A stretch of 56,159 nucleotides of DNA, from contig JAIRWM010000160.1 of assembly GCA_031268975.1 (NCBI GenBank), positions 1 through 56,159 of the forward strand, written 5' to 3'. A program made the position numbers and the translations under genes. This DNA is from Treponema sp. (GTDB lineage: Bacteria > Spirochaetota > Spirochaetia > Treponematales > Breznakiellaceae). Within the stretch, counting starts at the first letter, position 1. Each line of letters starts with the position of its first letter. The notes under the pieces were generated by a model. The model searched no databases, was not told the origin of the DNA, and saw only the letters and a program-made list of their open reading frames with translations. Positions 24,287 through 32,668 of this stretch are shown here, one piece after another.

Positions 24287-24672
24287 CCGGACTTCGCGGT
24301 TAAATTTTCTTTCGTTCGGGCTTCTTCGCCGTCACTTGTCTCATCGTCGTCCGTTTCGCCGTCGCTTGTCCCGCCGCTATCCGGGGCGGAACGTTCCCAG
24401 TGGGGAAGGTTTTCGTTTCCGTCGTCTTCCGGCGGCTCGGCGGCCTTAAGCTCTTCCTTCTCGGCCGCCTCTTTTGCCTTGCGTTCGTCGGAACTGAGCT
24501 TGCGGTTGTATACAAAAAGACCCAGGGCGGCAAAAATTATGCCGTCCATGATGTATTTTTCAATTTTTTCGTCAATGCTGAAAGAAGTAAAATGCCGTAC
24601 AAGGCTGTAAGCGATGAGGAACACCCCCAGCCCCGCAGTGATCCAAAGAAGTGTCTTACGGTTTAGTTTCAT
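24283..24672 (-). CDS. Small two-helix membrane protein with acidic repeat tail
   Basis: A 129-residue protein. Two transmembrane helices are evident (LLWITAGLGVFLIAYSLV at about 8-25, and MDGIIFAALGLFVYN at about 42-56), joined by a short loop. A charged segment follows (KLSSDERKAKEAAEKEELKAAE), then an acidic low-complexity tail with two copies of a TSDGE motif around ETDDDE. I do not recognise a family. It lies 2 bp after the SpiroCoCo coiled-coil gene in the same direction, so the two are likely co-transcribed; it might anchor or partner that protein. The 3' end overlaps nth by 4 nt. Confidence 0.65.
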   Translation of the reverse strand: MKLNRKTLLWITAGLGVFLIAYSLVRHFTSFSIDEKIEKYIMDGIIFAALGLFVYNRKLSSDERKAKEAAEKEELKAAEPPEDDGNENLPHWERSAPDSGGTSDGETDDDETSDGEEARTKENLTAKSG

Positions 24673-24674
24673 TG

Positions 24675-27566
24675 TTAATCCTTTAGTCCCATCTCAAGTA
24701 TCAATTCAACTTCCCCCCTGGACATTTTGAGGGCGGTCGCTATTTCGTCCACTTTCCAGCCCTGGCGGGCAAGTTTTACCGCGTTGTCCCTGACGGCTAT
24801 ACTTGGCGCGCCCTGGGCCAGGCTCCTTGGGGTTTTCTTTTCATCTTTAACCAGCGCCCCCAGCAGCTTGACTTGATCCTGAACCTGCTTGTTTATTTCC
24901 CCGAACCTGGTTTCCGCGCGGGCAAGCCAGTCGCGGGCAACCTGCATGTCTTCTATGCGCTTTTCGACGGCGGCGAGATTTTCGTCCAGCGTTCCAAGCT
25001 TTTCTTCCGCTTCTTTCGCCCTGTCGCTTGCCTCCGAAAGCGTCGTGATGGAGTTCCCCAGGGATTCAAGCTCGCCGGAAGATCTGTCAATTTCTTCGGA
25101 AAAACGTTTGATTGCGGCTTCGGTTTCTTCAAGCAGTCGGAAATTCCGGTCTATCCCGGCGCTGGCTTCGTCCAGAACCTGGTTTTTCCGTTCCAGCCGC
25201 CGGAACCGTTCTTCCGACTCTTTCATGGCTTCATCGATTTTTCTAAGCTGTACCTGCATGCCCTGCAGTATGTCGTCGGACGTTGTTACCAGCCTGAGCT
25301 TTTCCTCCACCGCCTGCGAGGTACTGATAAGCCGGTTGAAGTCGTTTTCCATAACGTCAAGGTGATGTTTTTCCGAGAGAAAACGGTTCATTTTCGCGTT
25401 CACTTCATCGCCCAGCCGCCGCACGGTAACGCATTGGGCTTCTATCTGGGCCGCCTCGGTACGCCGCTGATCAAGCCCCTTGAGTTCACCCTTGAGGTCC
25501 TCTATGCGGCGTTCCAGATCCAGCCTGAGTTCGTCCGCTTTCTCAAAAAGCTTTGTCTGGGAAGAAAAATCCCTGATCCCTTCCCGCACCTGTTCTATTT
25601 CAGCTTTTGCCTTGTCAACACTGCCGGAAGTTTCCGCCAGCATACCTTTAATTTTGAATTCGGCGTCTTCCACCGCTTTTTCCGCGTCCTTGAGCCGCAC
25701 GCTGAATGTATCCTGCCAGTTTTCCAATTCCAGCCGGATTTTGTCTATTCTGCCGCTTGTTTCAAGCGACCAGCTTTCAATCCCGGAACCGGCGGCATTC
25801 TCCGCTTCCCTGAGGTCTGCGCTGAACCTGTTCTGCCAGTCTTCCATATCCCGCTGGTTTTGCTTGATCCGCTCTTCCATTTCCAGGGAACAGCGGCCAA
25901 GTTCGGCCTGGACGGTACGCTCCGCCTGAAGCCGGGCGTCTTCCAAATCGGCCTTGAGCTGTTCCTGCAGCCCGGCGAGACTGCGGTCGGTTTCGGCCAT
26001 ACCGGCCCGGATTCCTTCTTCAAACGCCCCGGCTTCGTTTTTGAGCCGGTCAAGGCCGCTTTTAAGCTCTTCGGCAAAGGAAAGCTCCAGATCGCCACGT
26101 TCCGACCGGGCGCCCTCTCCCAGAGCCTGCAGCCGTGTTTCGAGCTCCGACTGCCAACTGTCGATTTTCCTGTCTATGTCCCCGCTCCGCCTGGCAAGAT
26201 CGGCAAAAAAATCATCTTCAAAAACCTGGAGTTTTTCCGAAACATTTTCATAGGCTTTTGTCTTAAGCCCGTCAAGTTCATGTTCCAGTTCCGCCATTTC
26301 CGATTTAAGGACATCTACGGATTCCGTAAACACCCTGACCTGACCTTCCCGCTCCTTTTTCTGTTCTTCCTCAAACCGGGCAAAATCCCCGCGTACCCTT
26401 GATTTGGAATCTTCCATGGCCAGATGCAATTGTTGATCGAGTTTTTCCGCCTCACCGGCCATAACTTCAAAGCGTTCCCATTGCCGTACCTGAACGTCCT
26501 GGTATTCGGCCAGCCTTTTTTCGGTTTCCTCAAGAACACGCTGTTCCACCTCGGAAGTCCGCCGGGAAAGCTCGCCCGACAGCGCGGCGAGCCGGCCTTC
26601 GGTTTCTTCCGCGGAAGCGTCCCACTGGGCGCGCTGGGAAAGGGCCAGCGCGTCCAGAGCTTCCATGTCGCGTTTCCATTCAGCCTGGAAGGCCTTCTGC
26701 TCTTCCCGGTGGATTTTTTGCAGTTCCTGAATCTCTTCTGTTTTTGCCTTTGTGTTTTCCCTGAATTCCTTAAGCTTTCCTTCCACCGTTTCATGGAAGC
26801 GCTTTACCCGTTCCATGGCGTCTTCTTTAAGCTTGACCAGGGCCGCTTCTTCAAGTTTGCCGGAACGTACGCCCGCCCGTTCAAGGGCTTCTTTAAGGGT
26901 CTGGTTGATAACTTCCACATCCCGGGCAATCTGGGCTTTGCGGTCGCTTTCAATGCGGTCTATCGCGGAACGGTGGTCTTCCACCTGGCGCTCCACGGTT
27001 TCCGCAGCTTCCTGAAGGTCCGAAACGGTGGAACGTACCGCGGCAACCAGCGATTCGGCGGTATTTTCAAGAAAAGCGGTATTCTCCCGCTCAAAACGAA
27101 GCTCAATGGCCCCGATATCCTTTTCTATGCCGGAAACCTGGGATTTCGCCTCGTTTATTTTTTTGTCAACCTGTTCCACAAAAACCGACTCGTCCCGGAG
27201 GCGACCAAGGTTTTCTTCTACCCGGCCTGTCATGTGAATAAGCTCTTCAAGCGATTTATCGTAGGCGGTAATCCGCTCCCCAATCCGGTTTACCGCGTCG
27301 GCTTTTTCGGAAAGATCGCCTTCGGTAACGGCGAGCCTGGAGAGCACCTCCTTGGCGGCGCTTTTTTTTACATCGAGTTCCACCCCGTAATCGCGGACGG
27401 CGGCGGCTTTTTCTTCGGCAAAGGCCGCGATTTCTTCCTTTAGCTGTCTGCCGTAATTCCGCGCCAAGTCTACGGAACGGTTATGCCGGTCCAGATACCG
27501 CACAAGGATTATTGCCAGGGCGCAGATCCCCAGCGTTAAAATATTCCCTACCGTAAAAAAACTCAT
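24675..27566 (-). CDS. SpiroCoCo-type giant coiled-coil membrane protein
   Basis: A 963-residue protein with one N-terminal membrane helix (ILTLGICALAIILVRYLD, about 8-25), then about 850 residues of nearly unbroken coiled coil rich in Glu, Lys, Arg, Gln and Leu. Several stretches repeat a pattern resembling EMEERIKQNQRDMEDWQNRFSADL and RLELENWQDTFSVRLKDAE, suggesting internal duplication. The C-terminal 40 residues form a predicted helix-turn-helix (VKLARQGWKVDEIATALKMSRGEVELILEMG). Proteins with this plan are characteristic of spirochaetes and probably have a cytoskeletal or envelope-scaffold role; the HTH-like end could bind DNA or protein. It is co-directional with the genes on both sides. 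Confidence 0.82.
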   Translation of the reverse strand: MSFFTVGNILTLGICALAIILVRYLDRHNRSVDLARNYGRQLKEEIAAFAEEKAAAVRDYGVELDVKKSAAKEVLSRLAVTEGDLSEKADAVNRIGERITAYDKSLEELIHMTGRVEENLGRLRDESVFVEQVDKKINEAKSQVSGIEKDIGAIELRFERENTAFLENTAESLVAAVRSTVSDLQEAAETVERQVEDHRSAIDRIESDRKAQIARDVEVINQTLKEALERAGVRSGKLEEAALVKLKEDAMERVKRFHETVEGKLKEFRENTKAKTEEIQELQKIHREEQKAFQAEWKRDMEALDALALSQRAQWDASAEETEGRLAALSGELSRRTSEVEQRVLEETEKRLAEYQDVQVRQWERFEVMAGEAEKLDQQLHLAMEDSKSRVRGDFARFEEEQKKEREGQVRVFTESVDVLKSEMAELEHELDGLKTKAYENVSEKLQVFEDDFFADLARRSGDIDRKIDSWQSELETRLQALGEGARSERGDLELSFAEELKSGLDRLKNEAGAFEEGIRAGMAETDRSLAGLQEQLKADLEDARLQAERTVQAELGRCSLEMEERIKQNQRDMEDWQNRFSADLREAENAAGSGIESWSLETSGRIDKIRLELENWQDTFSVRLKDAEKAVEDAEFKIKGMLAETSGSVDKAKAEIEQVREGIRDFSSQTKLFEKADELRLDLERRIEDLKGELKGLDQRRTEAAQIEAQCVTVRRLGDEVNAKMNRFLSEKHHLDVMENDFNRLISTSQAVEEKLRLVTTSDDILQGMQVQLRKIDEAMKESEERFRRLERKNQVLDEASAGIDRNFRLLEETEAAIKRFSEEIDRSSGELESLGNSITTLSEASDRAKEAEEKLGTLDENLAAVEKRIEDMQVARDWLARAETRFGEINKQVQDQVKLLGALVKDEKKTPRSLAQGAPSIAVRDNAVKLARQGWKVDEIATALKMSRGEVELILEMGLKD

Positions 27567-27570
27567 TACC

Positions 27571-28263
27571 CTACCCTACCACATATCGCAGCAGTTGGCG
27601 ATAGTTCCTGAATATAAATTCGGCCCGGTCGCCGCCTTTTCCCCGGGAAAAACCGGTGCTCAATATTCCCCGCCGTATCAGCGCGGCTTTCATCCCGGCC
27701 CGCTTTGCCCCGCGTATATCATAGCCGGGACTGTTTCCCACATAGAGAATTTCCCCCGGAGAAAGCCCCATGGACGAAGCGAGCTTTTCAAAGGGCCGGG
27801 GATCGGGCTTAAGGGCGCAGAATTCTTCGGTGGAAAAAACGGCGTCAAAAAGGCCGTCCAGCCCCAGCAGTTCCAGCTTCCGCCGGGGAGGGAAATCCGA
27901 AAGCAGCCCCAGGCGGATTCCACGGGCTTTGAGCAGCGCAAGGGTTTCTTTTACGTGGGGAAACGGTTTTATCCGGGCAAAATGCTCTTCCCAGCCCCGG
28001 TAAATAAGGCGGAAAATCTTTTCCTTGACCTGTCCGGGATCCAGCTTACACTGTCCGGCCACAAGGGCGGCCTGGACATCGTAAAAATCCCCCCGCCCCT
28101 CAATCCGGGCGGAAGTCATTCTGTGAAGGCTGCCTCTTGCCTTGCCAAAAGCGCTGAGCAGGGCCCAATGGCGAAACACAAAGGGGATAAGTCTGATATT
28201 GAGTTTGTAGTTGGCGTACAGGGTCCCGTCCAGATCGAAGCCGACCCCTTGTATCCCTCCCAT
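27571..28263 (-). CDS. HAD-superfamily hydrolase
   Basis: A 230-residue haloacid-dehalogenase-like phosphatase. Motif I is GFDLDGTL with nucleophile Asp10 and Asp12; motif II is LLSDF; the lysine motif is ALKPDPRPFEKL; motif IV is YVGNSPGYDIRGAKRAGM, where Asn replaces the usual first Asp of GDS/GDD. The cap domain is helical (C1 type). The substrate is probably a small phosphorylated metabolite but cannot be specified. A TATACT element lies 6 nt before the ATG, suggesting a leaderless mRNA. It ends 4 bp upstream of the SpiroCoCo gene. Confidence 0.88.
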   Translation of the reverse strand: MGGIQGVGFDLDGTLYANYKLNIRLIPFVFRHWALLSAFGKARGSLHRMTSARIEGRGDFYDVQAALVAGQCKLDPGQVKEKIFRLIYRGWEEHFARIKPFPHVKETLALLKARGIRLGLLSDFPPRRKLELLGLDGLFDAVFSTEEFCALKPDPRPFEKLASSMGLSPGEILYVGNSPGYDIRGAKRAGMKAALIRRGILSTGFSRGKGGDRAEFIFRNYRQLLRYVVG

Positions 28264-28309
28264 GGCGTCAGTATAGCCTACAATTCAAAAAACGCACACC
28301 CGGGCCTGG

Positions 28310-28382
28310 GCTGTCCGCCGGGACGGGCGGGTTGTCCGTCAGGACGGTCGGGTTGTCCGGAACGTTGGTTACTTCCCGGACA
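28310..28382. repeat. Short 21-bp tandem array and hairpin
   Basis: Three 21-bp units (28310-28330, 28331-28351, 28352-28372) share GTTGTCCG...GGACGG; the first two contain the inverted pair GTCC/GGAC. The third merges into a 7-bp hairpin (TGTCCGG at 28354-28360 pairing with CCGGACA at 28376-28382) just past the stop codon of the next gene, which may help to terminate its transcript although no U-run follows. The sequence differs from the 17320 array, but the period is the same. Confidence 0.7.
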
Positions 28383-28386
28383 GCCT

Positions 28387-29760
28387 TTATGGCTGCGCCG
28401 TGAATCTGGCCTCTACGGGAACACGGACAAGGTTAACCATCTGCCCCGGATACCGGGCGATAAAGGCGTTAAGGGATGTTTCGACGGCGCTTTCAAAAAC
28501 CGCGGTCTGAAAAACCCCGTATTCGTTAAAATAGGGAAAGAAAACCGCTTCGTGGTAATGCTGGCGCATTCTGGGTACAGGCCCCGTTTCGGTATTCACG
28601 GAGGCCAGGTAAACGTACCCAGGTTCGTTGACCGCCAAGGTATACAGAAGCGGCCTAAGGCCTTCCATGCTGAACCCCGCGCCGGGAAGAAAAGCGGGAT
28701 AACTTTTCACGGCCGCCCTTCCGCCCCGCCTGTCTATAACGGCGGCAAAGGTTCCGCCGCGCACCTCAACATCTTCCAGCGCCGAGGTTCCCGGAGAACG
28801 CAGTACCCTCGCCGCCTCCATGGCAAGATTTCTGGTCCAGTCCAAACCAAAAGCGGGATCGCGAATCGCGGCGTAATTTTCGGCAAGGGAAGAACTTTTT
28901 TTCGACGACGCTTCCTTGAGCGGGGTTATGGGAAGAAGCCGGCCCGAAACGGGATACAAGAGGCCGTCCACGAACCACTTGGTAAAACCGGAACAATTAA
29001 GCCCCCCCCTCGCCGTTCCGTCCTCCGGGCCTCCGGACGTATTCTGGGGAGAAAGGGTGTTTATAAACACATAGCGGCCGTTTTCATCAATCGCCCCGTC
29101 GTCGGCGAATTTCAGTTTTGCAAGACCGGCGCGTACTTTGCCGGCCAGTTCCCGCGTATCCCGGTACATATCCGGGTCCGGATCGAAATAACGCCGCGGG
29201 AATTTATCCCCAAGCGCGTCAAAAATATCATTTAACGGCATGGTTAAAAGGCTTTCCATGGGAAAGCCCAGGGGAAGCCCCCGCACCACATAGGCCTCGT
29301 AAAGAACTACATCCAGCAGGCTCTTTCCATTGGCCGGATCTCCGCCGTCCCCGGCGTTTTCCATGGGCCTGAACTGTATGTAAGTGTAGGGATCGCTGTG
29401 AAGAAAAATCCGTATCCGCTCGTAGGCTCCGTCCATAAACCGGGTAAGCACCCAGGAACCCTGAGCCCAGCCGGGAAAGGTCCCGTTCCATTCCCGCGCC
29501 AGAATAACCGTAATTTCATTTCCCCGGGTTTCGGCCCTGACCTGTACAGGGCTGCCGCCGGGAAGGCTCCGGCTAAACGGCCTGTTTCGGATTACCCGGG
29601 CGGGGGTTTCCAGAAGCCATGCGTCTTTTACGGCGGCTCTAATGGCGGAATCGTCTTCTATCTGCCTTACCGGAAGATCCAGCGGGAAAAGGGCGGCTCC
29701 GCTCAGCAGCAGTATTCCCACAAGGGCGCGCTTTATGGTAGAATTACACGGTTTCATCAT
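28387..29760 (-). CDS. Conserved exported protein with NlpC/P60-like Cys-His signature
   Basis: A 457-residue protein with an N-terminal signal (IKRALVGILLLSGAALFPLDLPV). I prefer ATG 29760 because it places the signal near the N-terminus; an upstream ATG at 29805 would add 15 residues. The middle holds LNCSGFTKWFVDGLL, which resembles the catalytic-cysteine helix of papain-like NlpC/P60 proteins, and a later RQHYHEAVFFPYF could supply the histidine. The order Cys then His is right, but the rest is not typical, so peptidase activity is a hypothesis. It starts about 57 bp from the divergent cheY gene. It probably works in the periplasm. Confidence 0.72.
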   Translation of the reverse strand: MMKPCNSTIKRALVGILLLSGAALFPLDLPVRQIEDDSAIRAAVKDAWLLETPARVIRNRPFSRSLPGGSPVQVRAETRGNEITVILAREWNGTFPGWAQGSWVLTRFMDGAYERIRIFLHSDPYTYIQFRPMENAGDGGDPANGKSLLDVVLYEAYVVRGLPLGFPMESLLTMPLNDIFDALGDKFPRRYFDPDPDMYRDTRELAGKVRAGLAKLKFADDGAIDENGRYVFINTLSPQNTSGGPEDGTARGGLNCSGFTKWFVDGLLYPVSGRLLPITPLKEASSKKSSSLAENYAAIRDPAFGLDWTRNLAMEAARVLRSPGTSALEDVEVRGGTFAAVIDRRGGRAAVKSYPAFLPGAGFSMEGLRPLLYTLAVNEPGYVYLASVNTETGPVPRMRQHYHEAVFFPYFNEYGVFQTAVFESAVETSLNAFIARYPGQMVNLVRVPVEARFTAQP

Positions 29761-29816
29761 TTTCAGTATCGGAAAAAATGCGTCTTGAGGCAAATTTGTA
29801 AACATCGGGGGCGAAA

Positions 29817-30185
29817 GTGAAGACCGTTCTTGTCGTTGACGATTCCCGTATCATGAGAAATATTGTCATGAATACCTTCAAAGAGCTCAGAATTCCCTGC
29901 CGGTTTCTTGAAGCGGGAAACGGGAGAGACGCCTTTAACCTGCTTCAATCCGGGGAAGTCAACCTTGTCCTTCTGGACTGGAACATGCCGGAACTCTCCG
30001 GGATAGATTTTCTTGTAAAAGTGCGGGCCATGGAACAATACAAAAACCTCCCCATAATTATGATAACAAGTGAATCCGCCAAATACAATGTTATCGAAGC
30101 GCTGAAAAGCGGCGCGACCGATTATATTGTCAAACCGGTAAACGAAAAGGTATTTATCGAGAAATTATCAAAAATAACAATTTGA
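29817..30185 (+). CDS. cheY: CheY-type response regulator
   Basis: A 122-residue single-domain receiver. The acidic pocket Asp8-Asp9, phospho-acceptor Asp54 (LLDWNMP), Thr84 and Lys106 (YIVKPV) are all conserved, and no output domain follows. The start is a GTG with a weak GGGGGCGA upstream. It is the first gene of a run containing a CheX-like phosphatase, a CheA-like membrane kinase and a Cache sensor. Either it signals to the flagellar switch as a CheY, or it is an intermediate receiver of this local system; the gene name gives the family, not a proven motility role. Confidence 0.93.
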   Translation: MKTVLVVDDSRIMRNIVMNTFKELRIPCRFLEAGNGRDAFNLLQSGEVNLVLLDWNMPELSGIDFLVKVRAMEQYKNLPIIMITSESAKYNVIEALKSGATDYIVKPVNEKVFIEKLSKITI

Positions 30186-30201
30186 GGTTAAGGAAGACGC
30201 T

Positions 30202-30678
30202 ATGGAAAAGTATATTAAACCGTTTGTAGACGTAACGGAAAATGTCTTTGCCGAGTTTATCGGCGCGAAACTGGAAGTGGGAAATCCTTATTTTTCAAAA
30301 GCGGAAGCGATTAGCGAATGGGACATTTCCGCGGTCATCGGCCTTACAGGGGAGGCAAACGGCGCGGTGGTTGTTTCCATGAGGAGCGCCCTGGCGGAAA
30401 AACTGACTGAAAAACTCACGGGAAAACCCCATACATCGATAGACGGCGAAGTAGTGGACGCCGTAGGCGAAATCGTCAATATTATCGCCGGAAACGCCAA
30501 AAAAGGGCTGGAAGAAGCTTTCCGGCTGATTATCAGCCTTCCCACAATTATCCAGGGACAAAACCACCAGATAAAATGGCCCAGCGAACAAACACGGGTT
30601 ATCTGTATACCGTTTACAATTTACGGTTCGGAAGTATTCACCCTCTCTGTAGCCATTGAAGCGGCAAGGAACAGATGA
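30202..30678 (+). CDS. cheX: CheX/CheC-family CheY-P phosphatase
   Basis: A 158-residue CheX-like protein. The phosphatase signature D-x3-E-x2-N is present at Asp86, Glu90 and Asn93 (VVDAVGEIVNIIAGNAK), on the helix that inserts into the CheY active site. The N-terminus (YIKPFVDVTENVFAEFIG) is typical of CheX, and only one signature helix exists, unlike two-helix CheC. It would dephosphorylate the receiver encoded 16 bp upstream. AAGGAAG precedes the ATG, and its stop overlaps the kinase gene start by 4 nt. In spirochaetes CheX is normally the main CheY-P phosphatase. Confidence 0.9.
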   Translation: MEKYIKPFVDVTENVFAEFIGAKLEVGNPYFSKAEAISEWDISAVIGLTGEANGAVVVSMRSALAEKLTEKLTGKPHTSIDGEVVDAVGEIVNIIAGNAKKGLEEAFRLIISLPTIIQGQNHQIKWPSEQTRVICIPFTIYGSEVFTLSVAIEAARNR

Positions 30679-32657
30679 TGGCCGGAAATCATACTGTTTT
30701 TCTGAATTTTTTTCACAGCGGAAAAACGAACCTCGAAACCGATGGTGTTCTCCGTTATACGCTGTTTAACGCGATTCTCCTTTCCGGCGGGCTGTTTCTG
30801 ATACTTTTCGGCCTTTCGGTGTACCTGGAAGGCGATATAGAACGGAGCTTTCTTGACGCGGGAATGGCGCTTGTCTGTTTTGCCGCCATCGCCGTACTGA
30901 GAACAGGAATCCCGCTGATTATTCCCGGCGCCGCCGCAATCGGCGCTTTTGGCATACTCTGCGCCCGGTTTGTGGCCGGCGGAGAAATACGGGGATTCGC
31001 CCCGCTTTGGGTATACATTTTCCCGATGGTGTCCATTTTCATACTGGGACTCCAGACAGGGCTTATTTATTCTTTTTTGCTCCTCTGCACCATGCTGACC
31101 CTTACGTTCATTCCAGGTCTTTCAAAATTCAGCTATACGACTGACATGGCCGCGCGGTTCTGCGGGGTGTACGGCCTTGTCGCCATGCTTTCCGTTGTCT
31201 ACGAGCAGGTACGGCTTACCATGGGCCGGCGGGTCTCCAGGCTCACCAGAGAACTGAAAGTTGAGCGGGACACCGTCAGCGCGATGAAAGACAACCTTAA
31301 ACAGGGCATTTTTCTTATGGACGGGAATTTTATTATTCAGGGCGCTTATTCCAAACCGCTGGAAATAATCTTTTCAAAAACGGAACTCGAAGGAATGAAG
31401 TTTACAGACCTGCTTGTCCATTCCCTTAACGAAAAGGAACGAAACACCCTGGAAGACTATTTTGGAATGGTACTGAGAAAAGCCTACGACACGGCGATGC
31501 TGGAAAACATCAATCCGATTTCCGAATTTACCTATGTCCGCGGGGAAAACGCCGGCGCGCAGATTCTACAGTCTTCCTTTTCCGCCATAGACCGGGGTTT
31601 GGACGATATTGTTATTCTGGGAACCGTAGAAGATGTAACCGCCGCAAAAGGGCTGGCGCGTCAGATTACCGAGGAAGAAAGCCGCAGGGAAGAGGAAATG
31701 CGTTCTCTTTTCCAGGTTATCCAGGTGGAGCCCAGGGTATTCAGGGACTTTATTGAAGATACGGAATACGAATTTGACCGGATCAACGCGACGCTCATGA
31801 ACAAGAACCTTTCCGCCGACGATGTCCTCATTGAGATTTATCAATCTGTTCACGCGGTAAAGTCCAATTCCATCATTCTCGGACTTGATAATTTCGGTGA
31901 AAAGCTCCACGCGCTTGAGGACACGATAAGGAAAATACGGGACAGCGGGGATATTACGTTTGACAGCATCCTTCACATTACGCTGGAGCTTGAAAAAGTA
32001 TTCAGGGAAAAAGACCGCTTTCAAAACATCGTCGCCAAAATCGAATCGTTCAAAACGACGGGTGCTGTCAGGCAGGATCAGCATGTACTGGTGGAAACCC
32101 TTTCCCGCGCCTGTGACAAGGCCGCCACGGCGGCGAACAAAAAAGTACGCTTTGTCGTTGATGAAATTGACGGCCTTGTCCTTGAAAACGGCCCCCGCCG
32201 GGTTATCAGGGAAGTGCTTACGCAGCTTGTGCGGAATTCCGTGTACCACGGCATTGAGGTGCCGGCCGACAGGGAAAAGGGAGGCAAAGACAGCGAAGGC
32301 GCCGTACGGCTTTCAATTAAGCAAAAAGACGATCACATACACATAGTGCTCAGCGACGACGGAAAAGGCCTTGACTTCGCCAAAATCCGGAAAAAAGCCC
32401 TGGCGATGAATCTTATAAAAAGTGAAAAAGAAGCGGAAGATAAAAACAAGCTTCTTAAAATGATATTCAGCCCCGGATTTACCACGGCGGAACAGGCGGA
32501 TATGCACGCCGGGCGCGGAATAGGGCTCAATCTGGTCCGGGAACGGGTGCGGGGTCTCCGCGGTTCCATCAAACTTTCCAATACCCCGGGGAAAGGAATG
32601 ATCTTCAACATACTCATTCCCGCCGGGATAAGCGCCGAAAAAAACAAGGCGTCCTAG
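30675..32657 (+). CDS. Membrane-bound sensor kinase with PAS, Hpt and CheA-like ATPase domains
   Basis: A 660-residue protein. About five membrane helices fill 25-180, followed by a short coiled coil, a PAS-like domain (about 205-325), an Hpt phosphotransfer domain with His393 in SVHAVKSNSIILGL, and a HATPase domain of CheA type: N-box QLVRNSVYHGIEVP (Asn521), DDGKGLD (561-567) and AGRGIGLNLVRERV (612-625). It lacks the CheW-binding P5 domain, the CheY-binding P2 domain and a standard dimerisation H-box, so the phosphorylated histidine is probably the Hpt one, as in CheA. It would phosphorylate the nearby CheY. A 4-nt overlap with cheX shows coupling. Confidence 0.85.
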   Translation: MMAGNHTVFLNFFHSGKTNLETDGVLRYTLFNAILLSGGLFLILFGLSVYLEGDIERSFLDAGMALVCFAAIAVLRTGIPLIIPGAAAIGAFGILCARFVAGGEIRGFAPLWVYIFPMVSIFILGLQTGLIYSFLLLCTMLTLTFIPGLSKFSYTTDMAARFCGVYGLVAMLSVVYEQVRLTMGRRVSRLTRELKVERDTVSAMKDNLKQGIFLMDGNFIIQGAYSKPLEIIFSKTELEGMKFTDLLVHSLNEKERNTLEDYFGMVLRKAYDTAMLENINPISEFTYVRGENAGAQILQSSFSAIDRGLDDIVILGTVEDVTAAKGLARQITEEESRREEEMRSLFQVIQVEPRVFRDFIEDTEYEFDRINATLMNKNLSADDVLIEIYQSVHAVKSNSIILGLDNFGEKLHALEDTIRKIRDSGDITFDSILHITLELEKVFREKDRFQNIVAKIESFKTTGAVRQDQHVLVETLSRACDKAATAANKKVRFVVDEIDGLVLENGPRRVIREVLTQLVRNSVYHGIEVPADREKGGKDSEGAVRLSIKQKDDHIHIVLSDDGKGLDFAKIRKKALAMNLIKSEKEAEDKNKLLKMIFSPGFTTAEQADMHAGRGIGLNLVRERVRGLRGSIKLSNTPGKGMIFNILIPAGISAEKNKAS

Positions 32658-32668
32658 AGGAGTTTTTC

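Noticed and set aside
24873-27443. Long plus-strand frames of 509 and 339 residues
   Set aside because: They are antisense to the coiled-coil gene and rich in Phe and Leu as expected for the complement of Glu/Lys codons.
27595-29235. A 546-residue plus-strand open frame
   Set aside because: It runs antisense to the HAD gene and the exported-protein gene, both of which have recognisable motifs; it arises from GC-rich codon usage.
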